A stretch of 64,000 nucleotides of DNA from Mycolicibacter sp. MU0102 (GTDB taxonomy: Bacteria; Actinomycetota; Actinomycetes; Mycobacteriales; Mycobacteriaceae): positions 4,154,001 through 4,218,000 of the forward strand of contig NZ_OY726398.1 of NCBI RefSeq assembly GCF_963378105.1. Reading direction: 5' to 3'. The notes under the pieces were generated by a model, which had not been told where the DNA came from, ran no database searches, and saw only the letters and a program-made list of their open reading frames with translations. Shown here one piece after another: positions 1 through 7,806 of this stretch. Position numbers and translations under genes: made by a program. The number at the start of each line of letters is the position of its first letter. Positions within the stretch are counted from its first letter, which is position 1.

Positions 1-347
1 AGCCAGAACATCGGCGGAACCGGGTCGCCCATCCGGGCCACCTGGTCGTCCACGTCGACCCCGAGCTCACGTATCGCAGCGTGCGTCGCTTCGATGTCGT
101 CGGTGGTCAGCGTGATGCCGGTGACCACCGGCTCGACCGGACCGCTCTCCGGCGGCGGCGGAGCCAGTGCGATGCCGGTGTTCCCCTCGGGCGGGTAAAC
201 CTCGATCCACCGGTAACCGCCACCGAATTCTTCGTCAGTGCGCTTCTCGAAGCCCAACGACTCGTAGAACGCAACCGCTTTGTCCTGCTCAACTGTCGGT
301 ACGCACACAAGGTTGATCGTCTTCAGGCCGATCTTGGCAGTGCTCAT
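1..347 (-). CDS. VOC (glyoxalase/bleomycin-resistance fold) protein, 3' end cut by window edge
   Basis: This reads as a vicinal-oxygen-chelate protein. The N-terminus has the usual beta strand (TINLVCVPTVEQDKAVAFYE) followed by SLGFEKR, the conserved 'FY..LGF' helix of the fold, and a later second strand pair beginning VVTGITLTTDD. About 115 residues are visible before the window ends, so the last part is missing. Two ATGs stand in tandem (350 and 347). The AGGAG lies 1 nt before the first and 4 nt before the second, so 347 is preferred. VOC proteins span lyases, dioxygenases and resistance proteins, and nothing here fixes the substrate. It is preceded on the same strand by the DUF899 gene, 31 bp away, and may be co-transcribed with it. 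Confidence 0.75.
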   Translation of the reverse strand, partial: MSTAKIGLKTINLVCVPTVEQDKAVAFYESLGFEKRTDEEFGGGYRWIEVYPPEGNTGIALAPPPPESGPVEPVVTGITLTTDDIEATHAAIRELGVDVDDQVARMGDPVPPMFW

Positions 348-381
348 CATGCTCCTTCTGGGGTGGGGAGTGTTGGGACAC

Positions 382-1068
382 TTACGAATTGACGCCGTAT
401 AGCTCGGCGATCTCCGGCGAGCTGGCCCAGCGGCCGTAGGTTGGGCCCTGCGGCCAGCCGTCGGGCGAGTCCTGCCACTGTTCCTGCCGCCCATAGGGCA
501 GCACGTCGATCAACGGAAACACGTGGCTGAGCTGTTCGACCCCGCGGTGGTTGGTGTGCCAGGTGCGGTACACCGCATTGCCCTGGCGCAAAAAGACATT
601 CACCGCGAACTGACCACCCGGCGGCACTCCGACATCGGACCCGAACGGGCTGCTAGCGGTGCTGTACCAGGCCATCTGGTTGCCGACTCGCCGCTGGTAG
701 GCGATCGCTTCGTCGATGGGCCCCTGCGTGACGATCACGAACCGTGCGTCATAGGCCGAGAGGAAGTCGAGTCGGGTGAACTGCGAGGTGTAGCCGGTGC
801 ACCCCGGGCACTGCCATTCCTGGCCCGGCGACCACATGTGGTGGTACACGATCAGTTGGCTCTTGCCCTCGAACACCTCATGCAGACGCACCGGCCCGCC
901 CTCGCCTTCGAGCACATAGTCATCCATAGCGACCATCGGCAGGCGCCGGCGCTGCGCGGCGATCGCGTCGAGTTCGCGGGTGGCCGCCTTCTCCCGGGCA
1001 CGCAACGCATCGAGTTCCCGTTGCCAGGTCTGGTTATCCACGACCGGCGGCGCCTGAAAACCCGTCAT
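382..1068 (-). CDS. DUF899 family thioredoxin-like protein
   Basis: This 228-residue protein has the DUF899 layout: a charged N-terminal helix (residues 12-45), then a thioredoxin-like core with a CPGC motif (Cys87, Cys90) after a YHHMWSPGQEWQ segment, and a C-terminal region rich in Trp and Tyr. The family is predicted to have a thioredoxin fold and a possible dithiol redox role, but no reaction is established. It is transcribed away from the TetR gene that starts at 1155. The shared 86-bp gap holds a large palindrome, so TetR control of this gene is the simplest reading. The ATG at 1068 has no strong Shine-Dalgarno site. The length is normal for the family. Confidence 0.8.
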   Translation of the reverse strand: MTGFQAPPVVDNQTWQRELDALRAREKAATRELDAIAAQRRRLPMVAMDDYVLEGEGGPVRLHEVFEGKSQLIVYHHMWSPGQEWQCPGCTGYTSQFTRLDFLSAYDARFVIVTQGPIDEAIAYQRRVGNQMAWYSTASSPFGSDVGVPPGGQFAVNVFLRQGNAVYRTWHTNHRGVEQLSHVFPLIDVLPYGRQEQWQDSPDGWPQGPTYGRWASSPEIAELYGVNS

Positions 1069-1090
1069 CGATGAAAACCCCCATTGTCAT

Positions 1091-1129
1091 GTGTACGGCG
1101 TCCACATTAGTTATGTTCACACCGTACAC
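1091..1129. promoter_or_regulatory. 39-bp imperfect palindrome, probable TetR operator
   Basis: The outer arms GTGTACGG (1091-1098) and CCGTACAC (1122-1129) are perfect inverted copies centred on 1110. Inner matches share the same centre: GT/AC at 1100-1101 and 1119-1120, and ACAT/ATGT at 1104-1107 and 1113-1116. The site sits midway between the divergent DUF899 and TetR start codons and would cover both promoters. Size and symmetry fit binding of one or two TetR dimers. Binding itself is inferred. Confidence 0.65.
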
Positions 1130-1154
1130 TTCGACCTGAGGGGGCTGTCAAGAG

Positions 1155-1760
1155 GTGACTGCGACAAAGGCCGGCTATCACCACGGCGATCTGTGCGCGG
1201 CACTGATCGACGCGGGCCTGCAGCTGACCCGGCTCGGCGGTCCAGAGGCCCTTACCGTCCGGGAGGCGACGCGGCGCGTCGGGGTCTCCCCCAACGCCGC
1301 ATACCGCCACTTCGCCGACCGTGAGGCGCTGTTGAGGGCGGTCGCGATCGCCATCGGAGACCGAATGGCCGCGCGCATGCTCCCACCGGTGAGCCGGCGC
1401 GGCACCCCGCAGCACCGGGCGCGCAATCAGCTCCGCGCGGTCGGACTCGGCTACATCGGATTCGCGTTGGACGAGCCGGGGTGGTTCACCGTGGCTTTCT
1501 TCGGCTCTGGAGTCACCTCGGTCGACGACGACGCAGTCCCCCCACCGTTTCGCGCGCTGGTCGACGCACTCGATGCGATGACGGATGCCGGTGTGCTGCA
1601 TGCGAACCGGCGCGCGGGGGCAGAGTGGCCGTGCTGGTCGGCGGTGCATGGATTCGCCGAATTGGCCCTGCGCGGGCCGCTGCGCGGCGCCCCCCGCCCC
1701 GACCTGGACGCGTTGGCAGGGCGAACGGTCGACGACATCATCGCCGGGCTGGTGGCGTGA
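1155..1760 (+). CDS. TetR-family regulator, WHG-type C-terminal domain
   Basis: This 201-residue TetR-family repressor has its helix-turn-helix at about residues 33-63, including VREATRRVGVSPNAAYRHF and then DREALLRAV. The C-terminal half (LGYIGFALDEPGWFTVAFF, later WSAVHGFAELAL) resembles the TetR_C_33/WHG ligand domain. It starts at GTG 1155, preceded by a GAGGGGG stretch about 11 nt upstream. It is divergent from the DUF899 gene, with a 39-bp palindrome between them, so it most likely represses itself and that gene. The effector is unknown. It converges with the next TetR gene, only 18 bp from its end. Confidence 0.85.
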   Translation: MTATKAGYHHGDLCAALIDAGLQLTRLGGPEALTVREATRRVGVSPNAAYRHFADREALLRAVAIAIGDRMAARMLPPVSRRGTPQHRARNQLRAVGLGYIGFALDEPGWFTVAFFGSGVTSVDDDAVPPPFRALVDALDAMTDAGVLHANRRAGAEWPCWSAVHGFAELALRGPLRGAPRPDLDALAGRTVDDIIAGLVA

Positions 1761-1778
1761 GGCGGCGACTGCGCGGGT

Positions 1779-2444
1779 TCAGCTGGCTTGGGCGGGCCGG
1801 TGGATCCCGTTAGTGACCGTGATCACGAATGAGGTGAGATCGTGAGTGAGGTCGTCCACCGATCGCTGCGGGTCGGTCTGGTGCAGGAACTCGGCGATGA
1901 TCTCGAAGAGTCCCCCAACAGTGGCTACAGCCATCGACCGGTAGTCGAAGCTCTCGCCAGCGTGGGCCTTGCTGCGCCAGAACGACTCGATAAAGTTCGC
2001 CGTCCATCTACGGTTGGCCCGCCGTTGCGCCTCAACCCGCGGCGAGATTCCGGTGCTTTCCCGAAACGCAACGATCGCAACCCGGGGGTCTACAACCAGC
2101 TCGTGGGCGAACACTTCGAGAACGCGGCGCACCGTCGCCTCTTCGGCCTCGTCGGGAGCGCCGTGGAGCAACTCCTCCTCGACCCTTGCCTCGATGCGGA
2201 CGCCGATCTCGTTCATCAGCGCCAGGTAACAGTCTTCCTTGCTGTCGAACAGTTCATAGAACGCCTTGTTACCAACGTAGGCGGTTTGGCAGATCTGCTC
2301 GATCGACGTGTTGACGTAACCATCTCGGGCGAACAATTCGAACGCAGCGGTCAAGAGTTGCTCACGGCGCTGAGCTCGGCGCTGATCAGCGTCGAGCCCG
2401 CGAATCCGGCGCCCCCCTGGTGCCGTCGGAGTCGGCTTTTCCAT
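1779..2444 (-). CDS. TetR-family regulator downstream of fadA6
   Basis: This 221-residue protein has a canonical N-terminal TetR helix-turn-helix at about residues 25-70 (QLLTAAFELFARDGYVNTSI, QTAYVGNKAFYELFDSKEDC). The all-helical C-terminal domain gives no ligand clue. It begins 11 nt after the fadA6 stop on the same strand, so it may be the last gene of the KstR2-controlled fadE30-ipdF-kstR2-fadA6 transcript. In Mtb the steroid genes flanking fadA6 are different, so this is a local addition. It could instead regulate unrelated genes elsewhere. No palindrome is obvious just upstream, because that space is coding. Confidence 0.85.
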   Translation of the reverse strand: MEKPTPTAPGGRRIRGLDADQRRAQRREQLLTAAFELFARDGYVNTSIEQICQTAYVGNKAFYELFDSKEDCYLALMNEIGVRIEARVEEELLHGAPDEAEEATVRRVLEVFAHELVVDPRVAIVAFRESTGISPRVEAQRRANRRWTANFIESFWRSKAHAGESFDYRSMAVATVGGLFEIIAEFLHQTDPQRSVDDLTHDLTSFVITVTNGIHRPAQAS

Positions 2445-2455
2445 AAAGCCCGATT

Positions 2456-3622
2456 TTAGCCGCCAAGTCGCTCGATGATCGTGACGTTAGCCGTGCCCCC
2501 GCCTTCGCACATCGTCTGCAACCCGTATCGGCCGCCGGTGCGCTCCAGCTCGTTGAGCATGGTGGTGAACAGCTTGGCCCCGGTGGCCCCGAGCGGGTGA
2601 CCCAGTGCGATCGCCCCGCCGTTGGGGTTGACCTTGGCCGGGTCGATCGGGAACTCCTTCATCCAGGCCTGCACCACCGACGCGAACGCCTCGTTGATCT
2701 CGACAACATCGATGTCGTCGATGCTCAGGCCGGTCTTTTCCAGCGCGTAGCGGGTGGCCGGAATCGGACCGGTCAGCATGATCACCGGGTCGTCGCCGCG
2801 GGCACTGATGTGGTGAATACGAGCGCGGGGCGTCAGACCGTGCGCCTGCACTGCGCTTTCTGAGGCCAGCAGCACCGCCGCCGACCCGTCACAGATCTGG
2901 CTGGACACCGCAGCGGTCAGCCGTCCACCATCGACCAGCGTCTTGAGCGAAGCCATCTTCTCCAGCGTGGACTCACGCGGGCACTCGTCGACCCGGAAAC
3001 CATCGACGTCGATGATCTCGTTGTCGAAACGGCCCTCGGCGATCGCGGTGAAGGCCCGCTGGTGGCTCTGCAGCGCGAAGCGCTCCATATCCTCGCGGGA
3101 GATGTCCCAGCGCTCGGCGATCATCTCGGCGCCGCGGAACTGGGAGACCTCTTCGTCGCCGTAGCGTTCCAGCCACTTCTTCGACTCGTTGGTCGGCGAG
3201 GTGAAGCCGAACTGCTCGCCGACGACCATCGCCGACGAGATCGGGATCCAGCTCATGTTCTGCACGCCGCCGGCCACGATCAGGTCCGCGGTGCGCGACA
3301 TGATCGCCTGCGCACCGAACGAGATCGCCTGCTGGCTGGAGCCGCACTGCCGGTCGACGGTGACCCCGGGCACCCCTTCGGGGTAGCCGGCGGCCAGCCA
3401 TGCCAGTCGGCCGATGTTGCCGGCCTGGCCGCCGATGGCATCCACGCAGCCGGTGATCACATCGTCGACGGCGGCCGGATCGACGCCGACACGGTCCAGC
3501 AGACCACGAAAAGCCAACGCGCCCAAGTCGATCGGGTGATAGGTGGCCAGCGATCCGTTGCGCTTGCCGACGGCGGTGCGAACAGCATCGATGACGTACG
3601 CTTCAGAGATTTGTGCGGCCAT
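2456..3622 (-). CDS. fadA6: acetyl-CoA C-acyltransferase (thiolase) FadA6
   Basis: This is a 388-residue thiolase. The nucleophile Cys93 lies in RQCGSSQQAI, with His342 in ALGHPLGATGA and the second catalytic Cys372 in TMCEGGGTANV, so the active site is complete. Identity as FadA6 (Rv3556c), the thiolase of steroid C/D-ring catabolism, rests on its position directly after kstR2 in the same operon as fadE30 and ipdF, and on overall resemblance. The start chosen is ATG 3622: AAGGAG lies 8 nt upstream, whereas an upstream in-frame ATG at 3649 would run far into kstR2. It lies 1 nt after the kstR2 stop, implying coupled translation. Confidence 0.9.
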   Translation of the reverse strand: MAAQISEAYVIDAVRTAVGKRNGSLATYHPIDLGALAFRGLLDRVGVDPAAVDDVITGCVDAIGGQAGNIGRLAWLAAGYPEGVPGVTVDRQCGSSQQAISFGAQAIMSRTADLIVAGGVQNMSWIPISSAMVVGEQFGFTSPTNESKKWLERYGDEEVSQFRGAEMIAERWDISREDMERFALQSHQRAFTAIAEGRFDNEIIDVDGFRVDECPRESTLEKMASLKTLVDGGRLTAAVSSQICDGSAAVLLASESAVQAHGLTPRARIHHISARGDDPVIMLTGPIPATRYALEKTGLSIDDIDVVEINEAFASVVQAWMKEFPIDPAKVNPNGGAIALGHPLGATGAKLFTTMLNELERTGGRYGLQTMCEGGGTANVTIIERLGG

Positions 3623-3623
3623 T

Positions 3624-4202
3624 TCAGACTCCTTCTTTGGTGATGCCACCCAGCACGATGGCGAGGTATTGTCTGCCGACTTGTTCGGCGGTCAATGGAC
3701 CACCCGGGGAGTACCAGCGCACCGATACCCAGGTGGTGTCGCGGATGAAGCGATAGACCAGGTCGACGTCGAGGTCGGGCCGGAAACATCCCGCTTCAAT
3801 GCCCTGCTGCAGCACGTCAAGCCACATCTTACGTTGCTGACGGTTGCGTTCATCGACGTAGGAGAACCGTTCGTGGGACGACAGCCGCTTGGCTTCGTCC
3901 TGGTAGATGACGACCTGGGCGTGCCGATGCTCGATCGCGTCGAACGAGGCCAGAAACAGGCCCTTGAGGCGCTCCAGCGGATCGCTTTCGCTGTCGATGA
4001 TCTGCTGGTACCGGGCGAACAGCCAGTCCAAAAAGTCGCGCAGCACCTCGTCGACCATCTCCTCTTTGGACGAGAAGTGGTGATACAGACTGCCGGACAA
4101 GATCCCCGCGGCGTCGGCGATGTCGCGCACAGTCGTGGCGCGCAGGCCACGCTCGGCGATCATCGTCGCCGCCAGGGTCAGGAGTTCGTCACGGCGCGTC
4201 AT
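3624..4202 (-). CDS. kstR2: TetR-family repressor KstR2
   Basis: This 192-residue TetR protein has an N-terminal helix-turn-helix (RATTVRDIADAAGILSGSLY, then HHFSSKEEMVDEVL). KstR2 represses genes for HIP (methylhexahydroindanedione propionate) breakdown and is released by HIP-CoA. The assignment comes from its place between ipdF and fadA6, as for Rv3557c, and from the perfect KstR2 operator at 6172-6185 in front of the same operon. Being inside the operon it controls gives negative feedback. The gene starts 4 nt after the ipdF stop. Confidence 0.9.
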   Translation of the reverse strand: MTRRDELLTLAATMIAERGLRATTVRDIADAAGILSGSLYHHFSSKEEMVDEVLRDFLDWLFARYQQIIDSESDPLERLKGLFLASFDAIEHRHAQVVIYQDEAKRLSSHERFSYVDERNRQQRKMWLDVLQQGIEAGCFRPDLDVDLVYRFIRDTTWVSVRWYSPGGPLTAEQVGRQYLAIVLGGITKEGV

Positions 4203-4206
4203 GGCA

Positions 4207-5010
4207 TCAGGCGCGCTGGCTGGAAACCGAGATGATCTCGCCGGTCAGGTAGCTGGAGTAGTCGCTGGCCAGGAACGCGATGGTGGTGGCGATCTCCCAC
4301 GGCTCGGCGGCCCGGCCGAACGCCTCGTCGCCGGCAAGGCGGTCCAGCAGTTCGGACGAGCTGGTCTTCTCCAGGAACTTATGCCGGGCGATAGACGGCG
4401 AGACGGCGTTGATCCGCACCCCGTATTCGACGGCCTCGATCGCGCTGCACCGCGTCAGAGCCATCACGCCGGCCTTGGCCGCGGCGTAGTGCGACTGCGA
4501 ATGCTGTGCACGCCAACCCAATACGCTGGCGTTGTTGACGATCACCCCACCGTGTTCGACGCCCCGGAAGTAGCGCAGCGCCGCCCGGGTTGCCCGCATC
4601 ACCGAGGTGAGCGTCACGTTGAGCACGCGGTCCCACTCGTCGTCGGTCATGTCGATGACCGGGGTCTGCCCACCGAGTCCGGCGTTGTTGACCAGCACGT
4701 CGAGCCGGCCCATCTTCGCCACCGCCTCGTCGAACAGCGTGTCCACCGCAGCGGTGGAGGTGACGTCGCAGACCACCGCCTCGACCCGGCCCAGCCCGAG
4801 GCCGGCCAGCTCGTCGCGGGTCTCGCCGAGGCGGCGCTCGTGGTAGTCGGAGACCACCACGTCAGCGCCTTCGAGCAGCGCGCGCCGCGCGGTGGTGGAG
4901 CCGATCCCGGTGCCTGCGGCGGCGGTCACCAGAACCGTCTTGCCCGCCAATAGGCCGTGCCCGGCGATCTCTTCCGGTGTCTTGGACAGATCCTTGGACG
5001 TCGAGGTCAT
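4207..5010 (-). CDS. ipdF: short-chain dehydrogenase IpdF (HIP-CoA pathway)
   Basis: This 267-residue classical SDR carries the NAD(P)-binding glycine motif as AAAGTGIG, NNAG in the middle and a YAAAK catalytic pair after NNASVLGW. It matches the Rv3559c position between fadE30 and kstR2. That enzyme has been assigned the oxidation of a hydroxylated HIP-CoA intermediate during steroid C/D-ring catabolism. The start is ATG 5010, which overlaps the fadE30 stop as ATGA; an upstream in-frame ATG at 5124 would lie deep in fadE30. The ATGA overlap implies translational coupling. Confidence 0.88.
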   Translation of the reverse strand: MTSTSKDLSKTPEEIAGHGLLAGKTVLVTAAAGTGIGSTTARRALLEGADVVVSDYHERRLGETRDELAGLGLGRVEAVVCDVTSTAAVDTLFDEAVAKMGRLDVLVNNAGLGGQTPVIDMTDDEWDRVLNVTLTSVMRATRAALRYFRGVEHGGVIVNNASVLGWRAQHSQSHYAAAKAGVMALTRCSAIEAVEYGVRINAVSPSIARHKFLEKTSSSELLDRLAGDEAFGRAAEPWEIATTIAFLASDYSSYLTGEIISVSSQRA

Positions 5011-6155
5011 CCCTTTGCCTCCCGGGGTAGGCCGAGAACCCGCTCGGCGATGATGTTGCGCTGAATCTCGTTCGACCCGCCGTAGATGGTGTCCGAGCGG
5101 GTGAACAGGTAGAGCCGCTGCCACTCGTCGAACTCGCCATCGCGCAGCACCATCGAGTCACGCCCGATGATGTCCATGGCCAGCTCACCCAGGTCGCGAT
5201 GCCAGTTGGCCCACAACAGCTTCGAGACGTTGTCCTGACCGGGCTGCTCGACGTCCATGGTGGCCATCGCGTAGGACCGCATCGACCGCAGGCCGACCCA
5301 GGATCGGGTCAACCGCTCGCGAATCAACGGGTCGTCGGCGGCACCGTTGCGCGCCGCGAGCTCAGCCAGCGAAGACAGTTCACGGGCGTAACGGATCTGC
5401 TGGCCCAGTGTCGACACGCCACGCTCGAAGGTGAGCGTGCCCATCGCGACCTTCCAGCCGTCACCGGGCTCCCCGACCACCAGGTCGGCGTCGGTGCGGG
5501 CGTCGTCGAAGAACACCTCGTTGAACTCCGAGGTGCCGGTGAGCTGCACGATCGGCCGGATCTCGACGCCGGGCTGGTCCAACGGCACCAACAGGTAAGA
5601 CAGGCCGTTGTGCCGCTTGGAGCCCTTCTCGGTGCGGGCCACCACGAAGCACCACTGCGACAGGTGCGCCAGCGACGTCCACACCTTCTGGCCATTAATG
5701 ACCCACGCATCGCCGTCGAGAACGGCCGTGGTGGCCACATTGGCCAGGTCGCTGCCTGCGCCGGGCTCGGAATAGCCCTGGCACCACAGCTCGGTGACAT
5801 TGCGGATGCCGGGCAAGAAGCGCTGCTGCTGCTCGGGCGTGCCGAAGGCGATCAGGGTCGGCCCCAGCAGCTCTTCGCCCAGGTGGTTGACCTTGTCCGG
5901 CGCGTCAGCCTTGGCGTATTCCTCGTAGAACGCCACCCGGTGTGCCACCGACAGGCCGCGCCCGCCGTGTTCCACCGGCCAGCCCAGGCAGGTCAGGCCG
6001 GCGTCGGCCAGATGGCGGTTCCACGCCATCCGCTCCTCGAAAGCCTCATGCTCGCGCCCCGGGCCGCCAAGGCCCTTGAGCTCGGCGAACTCCCCGACCA
6101 GGTTCTCGGCCAGCCATGCACGGACCTCAGCCCGGAACTCCTCGACTGCTTGCAC
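5007..6155 (-). CDS. fadE30: acyl-CoA dehydrogenase FadE30
   Basis: This is a full-length single-domain acyl-CoA dehydrogenase of 382 residues. The middle domain has QGYSEPGAGSDLAN and INGQKVWTSLAH; the C-terminus has YGGSNEIQRNIIAERVLGLP. FadE30 (Rv3560c) acts in the HIP-CoA beta-oxidation steps. It is the first gene of the leftward KstR2 operon and divergent from fadD3. The start is GTG 6155, which has no convincing Shine-Dalgarno site. A TAGCCT hexamer lies exactly 6 nt upstream, so a leaderless message starting at the GTG is likely. Confidence 0.9.
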   Translation of the reverse strand: MQAVEEFRAEVRAWLAENLVGEFAELKGLGGPGREHEAFEERMAWNRHLADAGLTCLGWPVEHGGRGLSVAHRVAFYEEYAKADAPDKVNHLGEELLGPTLIAFGTPEQQQRFLPGIRNVTELWCQGYSEPGAGSDLANVATTAVLDGDAWVINGQKVWTSLAHLSQWCFVVARTEKGSKRHNGLSYLLVPLDQPGVEIRPIVQLTGTSEFNEVFFDDARTDADLVVGEPGDGWKVAMGTLTFERGVSTLGQQIRYARELSSLAELAARNGAADDPLIRERLTRSWVGLRSMRSYAMATMDVEQPGQDNVSKLLWANWHRDLGELAMDIIGRDSMVLRDGEFDEWQRLYLFTRSDTIYGGSNEIQRNIIAERVLGLPREAKG

Positions 6156-6161
6156 CCTTGT

Positions 6162-6167
6162 AGGCTA
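6162..6167 (-). promoter_or_regulatory. -10 hexamer of a probable leaderless fadE30 promoter
   Basis: On the minus strand TAGCCT ends 6 nt before the GTG start of fadE30. It sits within a small imperfect palindrome (GTAGGCTAACCTAC, 6160-6173) that abuts the KstR2 operator. Mycobacterial -10 elements follow TANNNT, and this spacing would place the transcript start on the start codon. Confidence 0.5.
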
Positions 6168-6171
6168 ACCT

Positions 6172-6185
6172 ACCAAGCACTTGCT
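6172..6185. promoter_or_regulatory. KstR2 operator
   Basis: ACCAAGCACTTGCT matches the published KstR2 consensus AnCAAGnnCTTGnT at every fixed position. It lies in the 106-bp gap between the divergent fadE30 and fadD3 start codons, as in Mtb, and overlaps the expected -35 side of the fadE30 promoter. One dimer site here can control both directions. Confidence 0.85.
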
Positions 6186-6261
6186 CGGCTACGAGCCGTC
6201 GAGCCCAGGGAGCCCGCGCTGACGGCGATGCAGAGTTCAGCGACGGGGAGGAGCAGCGCCT

Positions 6262-7806
6262 ATGAGTACAGAACCGCAGACCACACCTGCGGCCCTGGAC
6301 CACATCGCGCGTGCGCTTCCCGACCATGACGCCCTGGTCACCGAGGACAAACGCTTCACCTACGCGAGCCTGCGCGACGAAGTGCGGCGCGCCGCCGCGG
6401 CCCTGATCGCCCTGGGCGTGCAGCCCGGCGACCGGGTTGCGCTCTGGTCGCCCAACACCTGGCACTGGGTGATCACCTGCCTGGGCACCCACTACGCCGG
6501 CGGCGTGCTGGTGCCGCTGAACACCCGCTACACCGCGGCCGAGGCCACCGACATCATGGTCCGCAGCAAAGCCAAGGTGCTGGTCGGCATGGGCCGGTTC
6601 CTCAAGACCGACCGGCTCACCGAATTGGACCGCGACCAGCTGCCCGACCTGCAGCACGTCATCCGGATTCCGGTGGATGTCGCCGACGGAACCTGGGACG
6701 AGTTCATCGCCGCCGGCGCCGCGGTGCCGGCCGCCGAGGTCGATGCGCGCGCCGCCGCCGTTGGCCCCGATGATCTGTCCGACATCCTGTTCACCTCCGG
6801 GACCACCGGCCGCAGCAAGGGCGTGCTCTGCGCGCACCGGCAGTCGCTGGCCGGCCCGGCGGCTTGGGCCCAGTGCGGCCAGATGACCGAGCAGGACCGC
6901 TACCTGTGCATCAATCCGTTCTTTCACAACTTCGGCTACAAGGCCGGCATCCTGGCCTGCCTGCAGACCGGAGCCACCCTGATTCCGCAGGTCACCTTTG
7001 ACCCGGCCGGTGCGCTGCGCGCCATCGAATCCCATCGGATCACCGTGCTGCCCGGGCCGCCCACCATCTACCAGACCCTGCTGGATCACCCCGAGCGTGA
7101 CCAACACGACCTGAGCTCGCTGCGGTTCGCGGTCACCGGAGCGGCCACCGTCCCGGTCGTGCTGATCGAGCGGATGCAGACCGAACTCGACATTGACATC
7201 GTGCTCACCGCTTACGGTCTGACCGAGTCCGGCGGGTTCGGCACCATGTGCCGCGCCGATGACGACGCCGTCACCGTCGCCACCACCTGCGGGCGCCCTA
7301 TCGGTGACTTCGAGCTGCGTCTGGAAAGCACTGGCGGCGACGCGGATTCCGGCGAGGTGCTGCTGCGCAGCGCCAACATCATGCTCGGCTACCTCGATGA
7401 CCCGGAGGCCACCGCCGCAGCGATCGACGAGCAGGGCTGGCTGCACACCGGCGACATCGGGACCGTGGACGCCGCTGGAAATCTGCGGATCACCGACCGA
7501 CTCAAGGACATGTACATCTGCGGCGGCTTCAACGTCTATCCGGCCGAGATCGAGCAGGCACTGGCCCGCCTCGACGGCGTGGCCGACGTGGCGGTGATCG
7601 GCGTACCCGATGAACGGATGGGCGAAGTGGGCCGCGCCTTCATCGTTCGCCGGCCCGGATCGAAGCTCGACGAGGCAGCGGTGATCGCTTACGCCCGTGA
7701 GAATTTGGCGAACTTCAAGGCACCGCGATCGGTGACCTTCACCGACTCCCTACCGCGCAATCCCGGCGGCAAGGTGGTCAAGCATGAATTGAGAGAGTGG
7801 GCCTAG
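6262..7806 (+). CDS. fadD3: HIP-CoA ligase FadD3
   Basis: This 514-residue ANL-family acyl-CoA synthetase carries the P-loop signature FTSGTTGRSKGV (about residues 177-188), the A5 motif TAYGLTES, the A7 motif WLHTGDIG and the A10 lysine in PRNPGGKVVK. FadD3 activates HIP, left after removal of steroid rings A and B, to HIP-CoA, which is also the KstR2 inducer. GGAGGAG lies about 9 nt before the ATG. It heads the rightward KstR2 operon, and fadE31 starts immediately after its stop. Confidence 0.92.
   Translation: MSTEPQTTPAALDHIARALPDHDALVTEDKRFTYASLRDEVRRAAAALIALGVQPGDRVALWSPNTWHWVITCLGTHYAGGVLVPLNTRYTAAEATDIMVRSKAKVLVGMGRFLKTDRLTELDRDQLPDLQHVIRIPVDVADGTWDEFIAAGAAVPAAEVDARAAAVGPDDLSDILFTSGTTGRSKGVLCAHRQSLAGPAAWAQCGQMTEQDRYLCINPFFHNFGYKAGILACLQTGATLIPQVTFDPAGALRAIESHRITVLPGPPTIYQTLLDHPERDQHDLSSLRFAVTGAATVPVVLIERMQTELDIDIVLTAYGLTESGGFGTMCRADDDAVTVATTCGRPIGDFELRLESTGGDADSGEVLLRSANIMLGYLDDPEATAAAIDEQGWLHTGDIGTVDAAGNLRITDRLKDMYICGGFNVYPAEIEQALARLDGVADVAVIGVPDERMGEVGRAFIVRRPGSKLDEAAVIAYARENLANFKAPRSVTFTDSLPRNPGGKVVKHELREWA

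Noticed and set aside
6155..6173. Possible IdeR iron box in the fadE30-fadD3 gap
   Set aside because: TAGGCTAACCTA matches one half of the IdeR consensus, but the other half does not match, and the perfect KstR2 site explains the regulation.
6127..7446. A 439-codon open frame opposite fadD3
   Set aside because: High GC keeps antisense frames open. The + strand encodes FadD3 with every family motif, and the antisense product has no recognisable domain.
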